DNA from: Rutidosis leptorrhynchoides
Lineage: Eukaryota > Streptophyta > Magnoliopsida > Asterales > Asteraceae
DNA: 64,000 bases
Assembly (NCBI RefSeq): GCF_046630445.1
Contig: NC_092335.1
Coordinates: forward strand, 7,669,501-7,733,500
Direction: 5' to 3'
Made by a program: the position numbers and the translations under genes. Positions within the stretch are counted from its first letter, which is position 1. Every line of letters begins with the position of its first letter. Shown in pieces: positions 44,147-57,235 of this stretch. The notes under the pieces are model-generated. The model did no database searches. It saw only the letters and a list, made by a program, of their open reading frames with translations, and was not told the DNA's origin.

Positions 44147-46688
44147 ATGATGACAAATGCAAAGCAAACTGGCGTTTCTGCGAATGCTGATGCACTGCCT
44201 GGCGATTCGCAGAACGTCGTGATATTTTCGTTGCAAACAAATGCTAGTATAACCGCGGGAAAATCGGTTCAAGAACCGATTGCTAAAACATCCACTGTAA
44301 ACAACGCTAGTGATTCGCAGCCAGAAATCGCTGCTGAGAAAATGATCATTGCGCAGAACTTTGCTGCAAAATCGCGATGAAACAATCGCTGATGGGAAGC
44401 GAGTAAAAGTTTTATCTGGAAAATCTAGTCTGCGAACCGACAAGATTGTTGGTACTGCTATCGAGCAAGCTAAGAAAGATGCTAAGTGCAGTCGTGAGTC
44501 TCGCATACCGCGCACCTACTTATGGCCATTGAACGATTCAGGATCACAAGTTGATCGCTTAGTTCTTGAGTGTAATGATAGCGATAGTGATAATGCAGAA
44601 GATCGCATTCATTTGAATTCTGCATATAACTCAAAAATGGCGAAGACGCCAAGAGAAGAAAGCGAATTTTCTGATGATTCGGACAGCGTGGAAGAGTTTG
44701 TTAAAAATCCACATGTTAAGCGAAAGCGACCACCAACACCTTTCTCTCGTTATGGGGAAGAGGGTGAAGCATCTGATGCTGCTCGCAGAGAAAATGCCCA
44801 AAATTTTTTGGCGGATGCTTTCAAAAGCATTGCGCCAAAATCAATGCAACATAAGTTTGATCAGCTAAATTTTTTGCAAGACATGCTTACCAAGTTTTGT
44901 GCGGAGAATGCAGATACTCGCACAAAAAAGGCAACAGAAATCACTACTGCTGCGGACAAGTTCGCCCAGCATATTTCTGACTATCCAATTGTTTCTCCGC
45001 CGATCGTGCCGGCAACTCTGGGAGTCTATTCGGGTTTAACCGATCCCTTAGATTTTCTGCAACGCTTTAAAGGGGTGGTAAGCACCTATAACTGAGATGA
45101 ACCAGTTGCGTGTAGAGTGTTCCCCATGGCTTTGCAAGGGTCAGCAAGGGAGTGGTTTCATAGTCTGCAATCTCGCAGTATCATTGGCTTTGTCGATTTG
45201 CGCGAATTTTTTTTGCTGCAGTTTCAAAATCTTTTACCGCAGAAAAAGGCACATATAGAATGTCATGATATTAAGCAAAGTAACAAGGAAACTTTGAGCG
45301 CATTACTTACGCGGTACATTTACGAGTGCCAAAAAATTCCACGATTGAATGAAGATCAAAAAATTTCTGGTTTTTTGCATGCTATTAACCCACAGCGACA
45401 TCCTACTCTTGTGCGAAGATTGCGACGAGATGTCCCGCCGACTTTCGCAAAAATTCAACAAGAAACATATGATTATATCCGCGGTGGAGAGGATAGCAGT
45501 ATAACCCCTGCGTGTGGGTGGGGTAGAGACAAGAGTTGGCTAGATGACAATGACTCTTTTCGTGATGGCAACAGTGATAATTACCGCGGATCAGGTTTTC
45601 CGCGGAGAAATGGCGGCGGTGGATACCTGCGGAATGACAGGTTTCAAGGTCAAAATGAAAACCATGGATATGGCCGTCGTGATCGCTATTCTACCCGAAA
45701 GTGGAACAATGAATCTTTCAATATCATTCAGATGCTAACAAAAACACCAAAGGAGATTTTGTTACAAGAAAGAGTCGCTAAATCTTTTCCTGATCCGCAG
45801 CCTTTGGGAGAAAATAGCAGGCACGATCGATCAAAGTTTTGTGTTTTCCATGACGATTATGGTCATGACACCAATCGCTGCAGAGATTTGGCGGAATTCA
45901 TTGCAGAAGCATACGAGCAAGGCAAGCTGGACCATTTAATCGCACATAACACTGAAAATGCGATTATAATGCCTACAGAAGCTAACACCTCAAATGCATC
46001 AAATGCGGTTGAGCGAAAGGCTCCCACAGTGAAAAATCTGGGGGTAAAGATGGTGAATAAGAAAGAAAATCAGCGCGGAATTCAAGTAATTAATGTGGTA
46101 GAAGTGCAGGGCGAACTGTCAGTACTTCAAATTTCTAAGCAGATTGTAAGTTGGAGGTGCCCCTCCATTACTTTTCCTCCTGCAAGCTTGACCGCGGATG
46201 TTGATAAACCTGTGGTGGTTTCATGCCGCATTGCGAATACTGGTATAATGATAATGAAGGTACATGTGGACACTGGTAGCAGTGTCGATGTCATGTATGA
46301 ACAATGTTTTAGCAAGCTGCCCGCGAACATTCAAGCTTTGATAAAACCTACTGCGGTTTCACTTGCTGGGTTCTCAGGAGAGTCATCCTGGCCTGTTGGC
46401 CAGTTGGAATTGCAAATGGAGCTAGTTGATGACAGCGATGAGTCGCTAAGGCGCCAAGCTTTATTGAATCTGTACATAATGCGAAATCAATCGCGATTCA
46501 ATATGATACTTGGGCGCACTACTCTGCGCATGTTTGGCGCTATTCCTTCTACTATACATGGCATGGTTAAATTTTCTGCCAATAAGGGAATTGGCACGCT
46601 AATTTCTGCGGAGATGGAGCCATTCTGCGCTATGATTATGGCAAATGCGAATATGGGTATTGAAGGACATTCAGTTAATCCTGAATAG
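44147..46688 (+). pseudogene. Gag-protease of Tat-type element (one frameshift, one stop)
   Basis: The gag starts at ATG 44147 or 44150. It loses frame near 44371-44380 and continues from about 44375 in the frame that runs to 46688. A TGA at 45093-45095 replaces a likely Trp between VVSTYN and DEPVACR. In order: charged N-terminus; capsid region (LGVYSGLTDPLDFLQRFKG, SAREWFHSLQ); Gly/Arg-rich tract; CVFHDDYGHDTNRC knuckle-like motif; aspartic protease HVDTGSSVDVMYEQCF with ILGRTTLRMFGAI. The frame stops before any RT. Two lesions make it non-functional as it stands. Confidence 0.9.
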
Positions 46689-47420
46689 TGCGAAATTTTA
46701 AAAGTTGTAATAAGATGCTAAGGCAAACTTCATCAATGTATGATATAATGATGCGAATATGATTGTTGCGTTTATTTTTGAACCTTGTAATGCGAAACAA
46801 TAATGAATGAGGCAAAGTTAATCTCAGTGTTAGTAGTTGTTTCTTTAACAAAGCGAATGCGCTGCGTGTGGCCACACGTAGTGATAATTTCGCAGAATAC
46901 AATTACTTATCTTTTATAACACTAAGTTAATGTTTTTTCTGCGGATACTTTAGGTAAAGTGGCATGGTTTTCGATAAACATGGCATACTTAAATGTTATA
47001 ATAATGCAAAAATGCATTGCGAAATAAATTGTTAAAAACAAAGTGATGAAATTGCCCACTTGTGTTAATAATTGCGAAAGGATAAAATTTCCTAAGTATT
47101 TGATCTTGCCAATACTTAGATGCTTCGCAATGCTAAATTTTCCTAAGGATCAATTTGTCGGACTTAGAAGATTCATAATGATTAAAAGATTGTTTCACAT
47201 AAAGTACGCTTTGTTATGTGCACAATAGCGAATGCGGAAATTGCAAAGGGCAAGTCTGAATTATGAATATATGATAATGTAAAGCGCTATATAAATAAAA
47301 GAAGTTGCAACTGCGAATTGTAAATAAGTCATTAATATTAAGCGTGGAAACAACGCGGATCATTATAAAAAACGCAATTCAAGATTGCGAGAATACATTC
47401 AAAAGCTAGCTAAGGCAAAT
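46689..47420. other. Noncoding gap between protease and antisense gene
   Basis: AT-rich, rich in GCGAA motifs, no open frame of note. RT and integrase would be expected here in an autonomous element. Confidence 0.6.
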
Positions 47421-49315
47421 TTAAAGCTCTAATGCTTCAATATCTGCGAATGAAACGCCTTCGCACTGACTAAGTTCCTCCAGGGAAGGTATGCTGACTT
47501 TCTCGACCTCCTTCTTCGCTCTCTCGAGTACTTCGCGAGCATCATCTGTGGCACATATTTCTTTCGCCATGTCAGAAGGTAGAGGTTGAGAAAGATCGCC
47601 AAGCTTGCACAATAGATCATACCACTCACAGCGAGTGGCAAGTTTTGCTGCTTGGGCATACGCTTGAAATTTCTCAGTGACTGGATTGGAATCCATCACT
47701 TTATCTGCGAAAGTTGGGAGATATTTGACCAGCTGTGCGAAATTTTGTTCCGCAGTTTCCGCCCTCTTTTTGAGCTTGGCGTTCTCTTCTGCAACCTTTT
47801 TGAGCCGTGCCTCAGCCCTTTGCGCTTTTCTCTCGTTAGCATTGGCAATCTTCACTGTATTATCATACTCATCCGACATCTCCGTGAAGCGCTCCATGCT
47901 GTCAATTGTTAGATAAATTCCATTATAAAAATTATGCAGCCGCTGTCTTGCAGCTTCGGGGTATGACAGTTTGCGATATTGCTCTTTTGTTTCCTGGGGA
48001 ACAAATTTATAAAGCTTGCGATATAATCTATTGGCCTGTTCTGCTGCTGCGGTTTCTTCTGCATCAGCTTCTTCTTCCTCCTCCTGATTAGACGCTTCTG
48101 CATCAGATGGAAGAGACAAATCTTCTTGCCCGGTCTCTTCAAGAACATCTCTAGGGATGCTCCTTCTGATGTTGTAGAGTGGGGTGGCTTCAGTGGATGA
48201 TTCTGAAAGAACAACTATAACCAGATAAACAAATATAGCGAGTTTATGTGAAAGTAAAAAAAAAAAGGCGTAATAAATAAATACTGTGAATTCACAATTA
48301 CGTACTCGTTTCTTGTTCAGCAAGAGAGCGTAATCGTTTTCTACGCGGGGTGGTGGTACCTTCCACAACTTTTCGCTTGCCGCAGTCCTCGCCACCAGTA
48401 ATATAACATGTATTGATGATTGGCTCATCAATAAGAACAATGCCGTCGTCGCCATTCTTTAGGCGACGAGCAGGGCTGATCCTGCTGATATCGGCAGACC
48501 TCATGATAAGGTCAAGAGAAATCTCTGCGAAAATATAAACATATAGTGTTATGTGAAGCAAAAATATACTGCGAAAAGTATAAAAAGTATTATGCGATAA
48601 TTTTAAGCGAAATACCATTTTTTTCCTGGTCAACCAAAAGCGCGTCATAGTCGCTCCATGGCCATTGAATTGAAACTCTGCCGATGTACAGCGGTACATT
48701 CGAATAAGATCGCAGAATTAGGCCTGCGTTTTTGAGTGTCTTGAGAATATCATTCTCAAGATCATCAAGTACAGGCTTCTCATTGAGATTGGGATCAAGT
48801 TCTGTACACCATGTTCTTGGTATGTTGCTGTCCACGTTGGCGGTGTCGTTAATGTAAAAGAAAGAACCGCGCCAGTTGCCGATTGAGTCTTTTGGTGAAA
48901 TCATTGTGCCCAGTTTGCTGCAGAATGAAAACCATCCCACATCGTATAAAATCAGACTGTTACACGTGCGAAACATGTTTAACAGCGGTTGCACGTTGGT
49001 GGCATTGCAAAACATCTCAAACAACACAATTTTATTAATTGCATTCGGATGCAGCTGTGCCATAGTGATCTTATAATACTCACAAACACTGCGGAAGAAT
49101 TGAGTGAGCGGAAATCGTAGGTTGCCCTGTGAGATGGCAGCCTCATATACGGTAATCATCCCCTTAGGGGGAGTGTCAGCTCGTTGTTCTGCCGTGGGTT
49201 CGGTAGGAACAAATTGGGCAAGTGGCGGATACCACTCCTGTAGGGTTTGGAGTTTTGTTTCCGTCATATAGGAAACATAACCTCCAGGAGTATGCATAGA
49301 TGAATACGACGCCAT
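47421..49315 (-). CDS. Spliced antisense ORF of Tat element, complement join 47421..48202, 48306..48524, 48616..49315
   Basis: 566 residues in three exons. Exon 1 starts at ATG 49315 (MASYSSMHT). Introns are 48525-48615 (donor ATG/GTATTT, acceptor TTCGCAG) and 48203-48305 (donor CGA/GTACGT, acceptor TTCTTTCAG). All junctions keep phase and the total is 1,701 nt. Exon 1 contains FPLTQFFRSVCEYYKI and QLHPNAINKIVLFEMF, recognisable as the 'putative gypsy type transposon' family (Transposase_28, Pfam PF04195) common in plants. Exon 3 has an acidic stretch and a long coiled coil (KAQRAEARLKKVAEENAKLK). Antisense ORFs of this kind are known in Tat elements and their role is unknown. This one is intact although gag is broken. 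Confidence 0.82.
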
Positions 49316-49746
49316 TTGTAATAAGAAAAATAAATCGGATGTTGGAATTGAAGAAATTAAAGGTTGGATTCGTTAATTGCTTGGTACGATTGTGATTAGA
49401 TGAATTTGATTGAAAATGAAATCGAGCGAGAAAGCGTAAAGTTTTTATGCGGATTATTCAGCTATTATAATTGGAATTAGGGCGAGCAAGTGGAAAAGGT
49501 AATCATTACATTTAAACGGCTGAAATTACCGCAACGTGTAAACGGTAAATTTCTAACCGTTACAGCGTATTGATTTGACAGAATGGCAAAAGTTACCGTT
49601 GTAAATTACGCGTTGAGCCTAATAAAAACAACGGTAATAAATGGACGGTAAAAATTATAAAATATTGCTTGTGAAATATTTTAAATAAGTACTTTATTTT
49701 AGAGTTTATCATGATACATTTGCTTCGCGAAAATGTGTCATAATAA

Positions 49747-49758
49747 ACTGGGGGGACT
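49747..49758 (+). other. Polypurine tract of Tat-type element
   Basis: ACTGGGGGGACT directly before the 3' LTR. Confidence 0.85.
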
Positions 49759-50250
49759 TGATCATATACATAGCATTGTATATGTATATTTTATTTGCTA
49801 TAGGCCAAGAGCAGAACTGCGCGAACTATAATGTAAGGTTATGGAGTGTTCGCTGAAAATAGGTATAGCAGTTATCTTTTCGCACTAGCAAATGACTGCG
49901 GTTTAATCCGCTGAGTTTCCGCGGATAGTTAAGTGACTCGTAGACCGCGGATACCTCGAATACTATAAATAGGGAGCATGGCCTTTCATTTATGGGTTGT
50001 TGATTCTCTGCCATTTTGCCTAAGCCTTTGTAATTTTCACTTGTGATCTTGCCCAAGGGATTTTTACATCGCGCAAAGGTGAATTATGCTAATTAACAAT
50101 CAAGACCGGGTCGGGGTGGTTGATCACTTGATAGTTAAAGTGAAAGACGATCATCGGGGCCCAAAATAATCATCAAACATTTCATCCTCCATTATAATCT
50201 TATTGCACTCAATCCGTAATTAAGTAACATTATTAATTAAGGATTGATCA
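49759..50250 (+). repeat. 3' LTR of Tat-type element
   Basis: 492 bp, same ends as the 5' LTR, TATAAATA at 49964-49971. Confidence 0.92.
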
Positions 50251-50480
50251 CTAAACGAGATTCAAATAACTTCATCCGAGTGGATTTCGAGATGAATTAA
50301 AGGCAAAATCGTCGAGTGGCACACATGGCTCACAAATCCAAGTGTATATATCATGTAGTCTGTTGTTAAGATGCGTTCTCTGCAGCATTTTCTTTCCTGT
50401 CATTGTTCTATTTTTTGTGTTCATGGGCCTGTTGTGTCTTCGTGAGGGTTCTTAGCCCTTTGCTCTGTATAGATTTTGAG
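50251..50480 (+). pseudogene. LINE ORF2 C-terminal remnant, right part, and 3' UTR
   Basis: Resumes the remnant at 43494: the frame gives NEIQITSSEWISR, a stop, then KIVEWHTWLTNPSVYI. This parallels EIQSQSFSWISNRSRKK and DWHQWLLNPSFYVS at the end of the intact L1 ORF2. The rest is L1-type 3' UTR running into the TA repeat. Confidence 0.75.

Positions 50481-50481
<1 letters not shown>

Positions 50482-50560
<79 letters not shown>
50482..50560. repeat. TA microsatellite 1
   Basis: Pure TA run bordering the fold-back element at 50561. Confidence 0.95.
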
Positions 50561-50563
<3 letters not shown>

Positions 50564-51190
50564 GGTAGGATCAAGAGGGAAGTAATCAATCGGGGGGAAG
50601 CGGGGGGAAGCAAAAACTTTTTTTTTTCGTTTTTTGAAAAAACTTTATTCACTAACATTATAGATGGGATGAAAATATTAACATTTAGTAGAGACACTTT
50701 GTGATAAATGTTTTTATTTTGGCAAAAAACGCTCGAAGAAGTAATATATAACAATTATCGTGTTTTTCGAGCGTATGTTGAGGTTTTAGCTATTGGGGTT
50801 TAGATATTAGGGTTTAGATATTAGGGTTTATAGGTTTTAAATATTAGGGTTTAGAAATTTAAGGTTTAGGGTTTAGATTTAGGATTTAGATTGAGTTTTT
50901 AACATGAACGGTGACCAAACCCTAAACCCTAAATTCTAAATCGGGCTAAATTTTACTTCACAAAACATGAAGAAAAAAAACGTTCATATTCTTCACGAAC
51001 AATATTATCTTGAATGTCATTTTTGTCGATCGTTTTCCTGACTAAATAATAACATTCATCACGAAGTGTCTTTTCTAAATGTTCATATTTTCGTGTGATC
51101 TTGATGCCGGAAAAAAAAATCCAAAAAAACAATCTTTTTTTTTGCTTCCCCCCGCTTCCCCCCGATTGGTTACTTCCCCATTGATCCTGC

Positions 51191-51194
<4 letters not shown>
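50561..51194. mobile_element. Fold-back MITE 1 inside a TA tract
   Basis: Left arm GGTAGGATCAAGAGGGAAGT with AATCGGGGGGAAGCGGGG mirrors the right arm (51141-51192). It is flanked on both sides by TA runs, as expected for insertion into (TA)n with TA-type target duplication (Micron-like). The centre has TTAGGGTTTAGATA repeats. No ORF. Confidence 0.75.

Positions 51195-51280
<86 letters not shown>
51195..51280. repeat. TA microsatellite 2
   Basis: Pure TA run between the two fold-back elements. Confidence 0.95.
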
Positions 51281-52075
<795 letters not shown>

Positions 52076-52079
52076 GTTC

Positions 52080-52555
52080 AAAAAACATTATGTAATTTTT
52101 TTTTATGTCCTTAATTTACGCGCGCGTAAAAAATATATGTAAAATATAAAAATAACTCTTTGTTGACAAAAAAATACAAATTAATAATTATATTTTTATA
52201 TATATTTAATCTAAGTAAAATTTGTGACAGAAGGAACATATATATTTGTTTGAGAATATGTTTACACTTACAAAGTTACCTATCCTACTTTGATTTTCTT
52301 GTTTATTTGACCCTGCATTTAAGTTGACCTTACTTCCTTTATTAAAAGAAAAAATAGGAACAAATAAAAAGATTTTTTTTACAAGATTGATTATTGATTT
52401 TTCCTTAAATTAATCTTTATGAGTTTTTTAAGGAAAGAAGAGAAAAAATGAGTGATTATTTACATAATTTTCACTCATATCTTTCTCTTAATTTGATTGG
52501 ATTTGAATTTATTCTTTTCATTCATTTGCTAAAATCTTTTAGTTTTTGTTTGGAT
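52080..52555. other. AT-rich intergenic sequence
   Basis: No gene or named repeat recognised. Confidence 0.5.
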
Positions 52556-52563
52556 GCTAAATA

Positions 52564-53372
52564 CAGGCAGGTCTTAAGAATTTAGATGCCCAGTGCGAAC
52601 ATTTAAAAAATATGCCCCCCTCCCCCCAAAAAGATTAACAGAAAACTAACAAACGAAAATATTAAATATAATTGAACCACAAAAAGTATTTGCAACAAAA
52701 TATAAAACATAAAAGTAAATACATAATTATAGATTATGATATTAATATCAATATACCAGATTATGATATTAATATCAATATACCAGATGAGTTGTTGCAG
52801 CCGTAAGCCCGTAACTGTGAGCCTTGCAGTCTGCAGGCTCCGTAGACTTGTAAAACCACCGAACCAGAAGAAAAAATTGAAACCGAATTGAATGTTTGTC
52901 GATTGATTGTTGCAGAAATATTAAAGAACCAAAACTCAATAAAGCTTATTCAAAGAACTAAAGAAGCAAATAGGGGGGAAACTGAATCAGATATATAAAA
53001 TCATTGTGGAGTCGTGGAGATTATTTATGGTATTGTATAGAAGAGATAAAAAGAAATTGATTATCTTGATTTGGGAATCGTCGAATTGAGGAGGATGAGG
53101 ACAGAGGACGTTTGGATACCCTAGTGATACTGATACGACGAATCAATTATACTCCATATTTAATTTTTAGCTACCAGTCCGGATTTGATATAATGATATG
53201 GAATAGTGGGCTTTTTTTTTAGTTTTTGTAAAACAATTTATTATTTATATGGGCTAAAATGTTGGACTTAATGAACCTAGTATATATAAAACTGGACTAA
53301 TAATATTATGCCATTTGGATTATGTTGCCCAGGTGCGTTTGTACCTTCAGCCCCACCTAAAGTCCGGCCCTG
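52564..53372. mobile_element. Non-autonomous hAT element (809 bp)
   Basis: 8-bp target duplication GCTAAATA at 52556-52563 and 53373-53380. Imperfect terminal repeats CAGGCAGGTCTTAAG and (complement of the right end) CAGGGCCGGACTTTAGGTGG. The interior has a 27-bp tandem duplication (52731-52784) and no ORF. Confidence 0.85.
52731..52784. repeat. 27-bp tandem duplication
   Basis: Two copies of AGATTATGATATTAATATCA plus ATATACC inside the hAT element. Confidence 0.85.
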
Positions 53373-53437
53373 GCTAAATAGAGCCCTAGTAAAATTTCTA
53401 TATTCAAGTTTTAAAACTCAATAGAATTAATTATATA

Positions 53438-53698
53438 CTCCCTTCCGTCTCAATTTAATAGTCCACAGACAAAAAACACACAGTTTAATAAAAAATGACT
53501 GTCACATGTATTTTTTGTCTACTTTTTTCCTACTTTTCAGTTTTACCCATTATTTTTTATATATACTTTTGTCTTATTTAAAAAAGCAAGGGGTATAAAA
53601 GTACTTTAACCAATTATTTTTTTCATTTATGGAAGTGGATTATTAATTTGGGACAGATGAAAAAGAAAATGTGGACTATTAATATGGGACGGAGGGAG
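53438..53698. mobile_element. Stowaway (Tc1/mariner) MITE
   Basis: 261 bp, terminal repeats CTCCCTTCCGTCTCAATTTA / TATGGGACGGAGGGAG with the GGACTATTAAT subterminal block, TA duplication at 53436-53437 and 53699-53700. Noncoding. Confidence 0.92.
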
Positions 53699-54380
53699 TA
53701 GTAGAAATGATCATCTTGAGTTTGTCTAACCTCTTAGCTAGGGCTAATAATGTAATTTTACTTTCATAGGCTTCCTAACTTATTTTCAAAAGCTACTTCA
53801 ATTAGCTTATTTTTTCAGAGTTTATTTTTTTTCTTAAGCTATGTAATATTTGTATTTCAAAAAAGGCTAGAAGCTTGAGCTTATGAAAGTTATTGGAGGT
53901 GGTAGTTATCAAAAGTGAATGGGGTGGTTATCAAAAAAGTACAATCAAATAATGAATCAAATAATGCATGTCTTCGAAGGTGGATACTTCGAAGTGCAAC
54001 GTTTGGGTCTCAGAAATTTCTGAATTGAATTATTTGAATCGAGTCCTTTTCGAGGCATTTGATCAACGGTTGATGGATTCAACAAATCGTTTTATGGTGT
54101 CTAGTTGCCCAGTTGAAGTAGCGCGAGTCGATAATCTGTTGAGGCTTCGGCTTTGGTTTCAAAGGTGCCATCTGTTTCAGATTTGGGGCAACATGGTTTG
54201 GGTATTGCAACTGATTCTAATCTGGTAAGCCTTTAGAGTGCCAAGATAAGTTTTCTTCGGATGTGCACGATATTCAATTTGATTCTTTGACTAAAAGGCG
54301 GGGTTAGTTGAAGTGCAGGCTGTTTCTAAGATTGATTCTGCGCATGCTGTGTTTGATGATGTTCCTAACAGCAATTTTGT

Positions 54381-54500
54381 GAATGGTTTGGTTGGTAATG
54401 CCCCATGTTCAGTTAATGTTTCAAATAATTCTTGTGATACCCCTTGTTTGGTTGGTAATGCCCCATGTGTTGTTAATGTTTCCAACAAGATAAAGGGTGC
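54381..54500 (+). repeat. 60-bp in-frame tandem repeat (two units)
   Basis: Two units with core GTTTGGTTGGTAATGCCCCA offset by exactly 60 bp, preserving 20 codons. Confidence 0.85.
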
Positions 54501-54795
54501 GCGCTTCACAGCTGAAAATTGCCAACGATTACTTTGCCGGCGATTCATTACAAACATAATCTACATAGTAAAGTGTTTAACGGTTACACACATATCATCA
54601 GTTTGAGTTGTAATTAAAAACATAAAAACATGTTTTTTTTTTTTTTTTTTTTTTTTTTGCTAAACACTACTATTTGGGATTTCTACTATGCTACAGTGGA
54701 CTTCGATTTTGGGTTACTATTTGGTTATGATCAGTTGTCAAAATGGGTCTCAACTAATGGGAGAGCTCCATTTAGTTGTGTCAATATAGAGTGGG

Positions 54796-54865
54796 GAATA
54801 ATTCTTTTCCAAGTTCATGTGTTTATTCAGGAATAATTCTTTTCCAAGTTCATGTGTTTATTCAG
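54796..54865 (+). repeat. 35-bp tandem duplication
   Basis: GAATAATTCTTTTCCAAGTT plus 15 more bases, repeated head to tail without change. 35 is not a multiple of 3, so it shifts the frame of the remnant. Confidence 0.9.
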
Positions 54866-55438
54866 TAAATGATGTTGTGGAGTTCCATGATGAAGATTGT
54901 GTTGTTAAATTGGATCAGAAGGTTGATTTTTTTATGGCCTTGAGAAGCAAGGATTGCTCCCTCCTTCCGTGCCCGGAATTAGAATTGGTAACTCTTCGGT
55001 AGGGGCTTCTTCATATTCGATTGAAAATCGGGCGGGTAAGAAATTTAATAGGTTGAAGGTTGACGGGGTGGTTGTGAAGCCGATTATTAAGACTCGAAAA
55101 GGTAAATCGGTTGCTAGGTAGTTTGTTTGGTGTTTTATTTCGTTAGTTTCGTATTGGCTTTTGTTTTCACACTTTTTGTTGTTTATGTTCTTGTATCGTT
55201 GCTTTCTTTAGGTTGCTCAAGGCTCGGGTTTTGTTAGCATTTGCTCACTGTTTTAATGTTTAGAGTTCGTATACTGTTTTCGAGCCTTGTAACGTTCTGT
55301 GAGTTCGATTGTACCTTTGTTCGTCTTTTTCATCTTCCGATGAAAAGATTTTTTTTTAATGTTATCATTATTTTAGCAAAAATAAAAAATAAAAATAATA
55401 ATAATAATAATAATGCATGTCTTAAAAGGATAGCCTTA

Positions 55439-55774
55439 GGCCACTCACTATCGTAACTAAACTATTCATCCTCTTAACCTTCCACATCAGCGCCACATCA
55501 ACACCAATATCCTATAACTAACTCATAACTAAACACTCCCTATCATGACTAAAACAACACTCCTCTTAATATACAACGTACAAGCAATAAAGCAATAAGT
55601 CCAAATAATAAAAGCCATTGGGACCCACAAATCTAACTAAACCTCATACTTCCATCAAATCCATAGTGAAAGCGGATAACTAAAGCGGGTAACTAGCTCG
55701 TGCCTATGGTTAGTTACGAGTAATGACAGGTAATGAGCGGATAACTGACGGATAACTAGCTGTAGAGAGTGGTC
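55439..55774. mobile_element. Tourist-like (PIF/Harbinger) MITE
   Basis: 336 bp with GGCCACTCACTA / TAGAGAGTGGTC ends and a TTA target duplication at 55436-55438 and 55775-55777. The interior has repeated AACTAAAC and GATAACT motifs and no ORF. Confidence 0.8.
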
Positions 55775-55777
55775 TTA

Positions 55778-56073
55778 GCGCTACAATTAGAAAACCTCTT
55801 TTTAATAACCACTTTCCTTATTCGATTTTGGTACAAATACTTTTTAACATAATTTTAGTTAGTTATCAAAATAAAATTATATCATTTTCTTTAATTAGTC
55901 TACTTAAGAGAAAATAAAAAATTAAAAATCAAAATAGAGATTAGAGATAATTTTTTATAATTTGACATAAACTAACATCACATTTTACTACAAGGAAAAA
56001 AGGTACACATATACTTACCATACCATGGGTACTAAAAAAATTGTTGTAACAATAATTGTATATATAAAACAAA
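55778..56073. other. Intergenic, 3' flank of acid phosphatase gene
   Basis: AT-rich. It should contain the 3' UTR of the minus-strand gene ending at 56074. Nothing else recognised. Confidence 0.5.
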
Positions 56074-57235
56074 TCAACGTATATGATACATTGGGTTCGA
56101 AAGCTTAAACGATTTGTTAGCTGTTGAAGTTCCCGATAAATCGCTCCACTGGTCACCTGAGTTTCCAAGAATTCGAAACCCCTCATCGATCATTTCATTT
56201 CTTTTTTCCGACTTAAATGAGACTGCTGATTTTTCAAGGTCGTTTTCACCTCTGCGCATTCTCAAAGTATTATTTCAACAAATCACTATTAAATTTATTG
56301 AAATGGTTAAGCGTATACAATTAGAACATGTTATAAACCAATAATGATTATAGCATTTATAAAGAAATTTTTATGATGTATGAAAAGGTTTTACAACTAA
56401 CCTTAAGATTAGTTTGTCCCATTTATGATATCCAGCATTCGTTAGATTTGTAATCGTAACATTCCTTTTGTCTTCGAAGCGCCCTGTTAATAAGATTATC
56501 TTGATACCGAGCCTTAAAACCTCCTTGTACAGCTTCAAACTGGGTTTGATCACCGGTGCCACTCCCTCAAGAATCCATTTGTCGAAATGGGCATTATTGA
56601 ATGCTTCTAACCTGCATAATATTAAATAATATAATAATAATAAATAAATAAAATATATAACAAAATTATGAAATTGCAAAAATAACAATTACTATAAATT
56701 GGCCTTGTTTTAAAATATTCATATCAATGAGAAAAAGGAGGATTTGAGACCAATTTGTTTCTGAATGAAAAAAAAAGAGAGAGTAATAACAGAAAGATTA
56801 ATCCAAAAAGTACCCGAAACCATGGTCAGAGTAATATGGAAGATTAGATATCAAGGTTTCATCGATATCGAAAACCCAAGCATCCATTCCATCGTCTCTC
56901 AATTCCAGGCTCTTGGCATAATTTCCAGCCTCGTTCGAAACCAATTCAAGATCAAGGTTATAAGGCCGACCCAACATGTAATCCTTCACATAATCGGCAC
57001 ATTCATATGGAACTGTTTTCCATGGCCCCAAATTGTTTGCTTCAACCGCAACCCTCCAACTCAGGCATTTTATTTCAAGGTCATCAGTCATGTTCTTGAT
57101 TCGAGATTTTGGTAATTCGATAACCAACGGTCTTGGAAGGAGGTCATGGTCAAGATCCACGTTCACGTCCAAGCTTTCGTGACAGATAGCTATTGAAATA
57201 AGACATAAGAGCACGATGGATCCAAGGGAACCCAT
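56074..57235 (-). CDS. Acid phosphatase / vegetative storage protein (HAD IIIB), complement join 56074..56251, 56402..56611, 56814..57235
   Basis: 269 residues in three exons; introns 56612-56813 and 56252-56401 have GT-AG ends and keep phase (810 nt in total). The start is ATG 57235 (MGSLGSIVLLCLISIAIC), which gives a cleavable signal peptide, so the product is secreted or vacuolar. The catalytic nucleophile motif VFDIDETLISN has both Asp (DxDET). Motif II is ILLTGR, and the C-terminal motif is GNSGDQWSDL with SFKLSNPMY. This order is that of plant class B-like acid phosphatases and vegetative storage proteins (Pfam PF03767), which hydrolyse phosphate monoesters. All motifs are present, so activity is plausible. 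It is the better-supported of the two intact host genes here. Confidence 0.9.

Larger units (their letters stand above)
43495..50250 (+). mobile_element. Tat-type Ty3-gypsy element, gag-protease only, with antisense gene
   Basis: 6,756 bp. LTRs 43495-43986 and 49759-50250, both 492 bp, TGATCATATAC...GGATTGATCA. Target duplication CTAAA (43490-43494, 50251-50255). Primer site TTGGCGCCATCCGTGGGAC at 43988-44006 and purine tract ACTGGGGGGACT at 49747-49758, both on plus. Gag and protease are on plus; RT, RNase H and integrase are missing. A three-exon ORF lies antisense at 47421-49315. The antisense ORF plus this primer type point to the Tat lineage. Confidence 0.93.
53960..55400 (+). pseudogene. 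Decayed LINE-like ORF and 3' UTR
   Basis: Broken coding-looking stretches on plus: SSKVDTSKCNVWVSEISELN at 53971, a 20-residue repeat (LVGNAPC...) and a C-terminus KKFNRLKVDGVVVKPIIKTR ending at 55120. They are followed by a T/G-rich 3' UTR and A-rich tail (55375-55410). The end resembles the basic C-termini of plant LINE ORF1 proteins. There are several stops and frame changes, and a T23 run at 54632. The family call is tentative. Confidence 0.4.
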
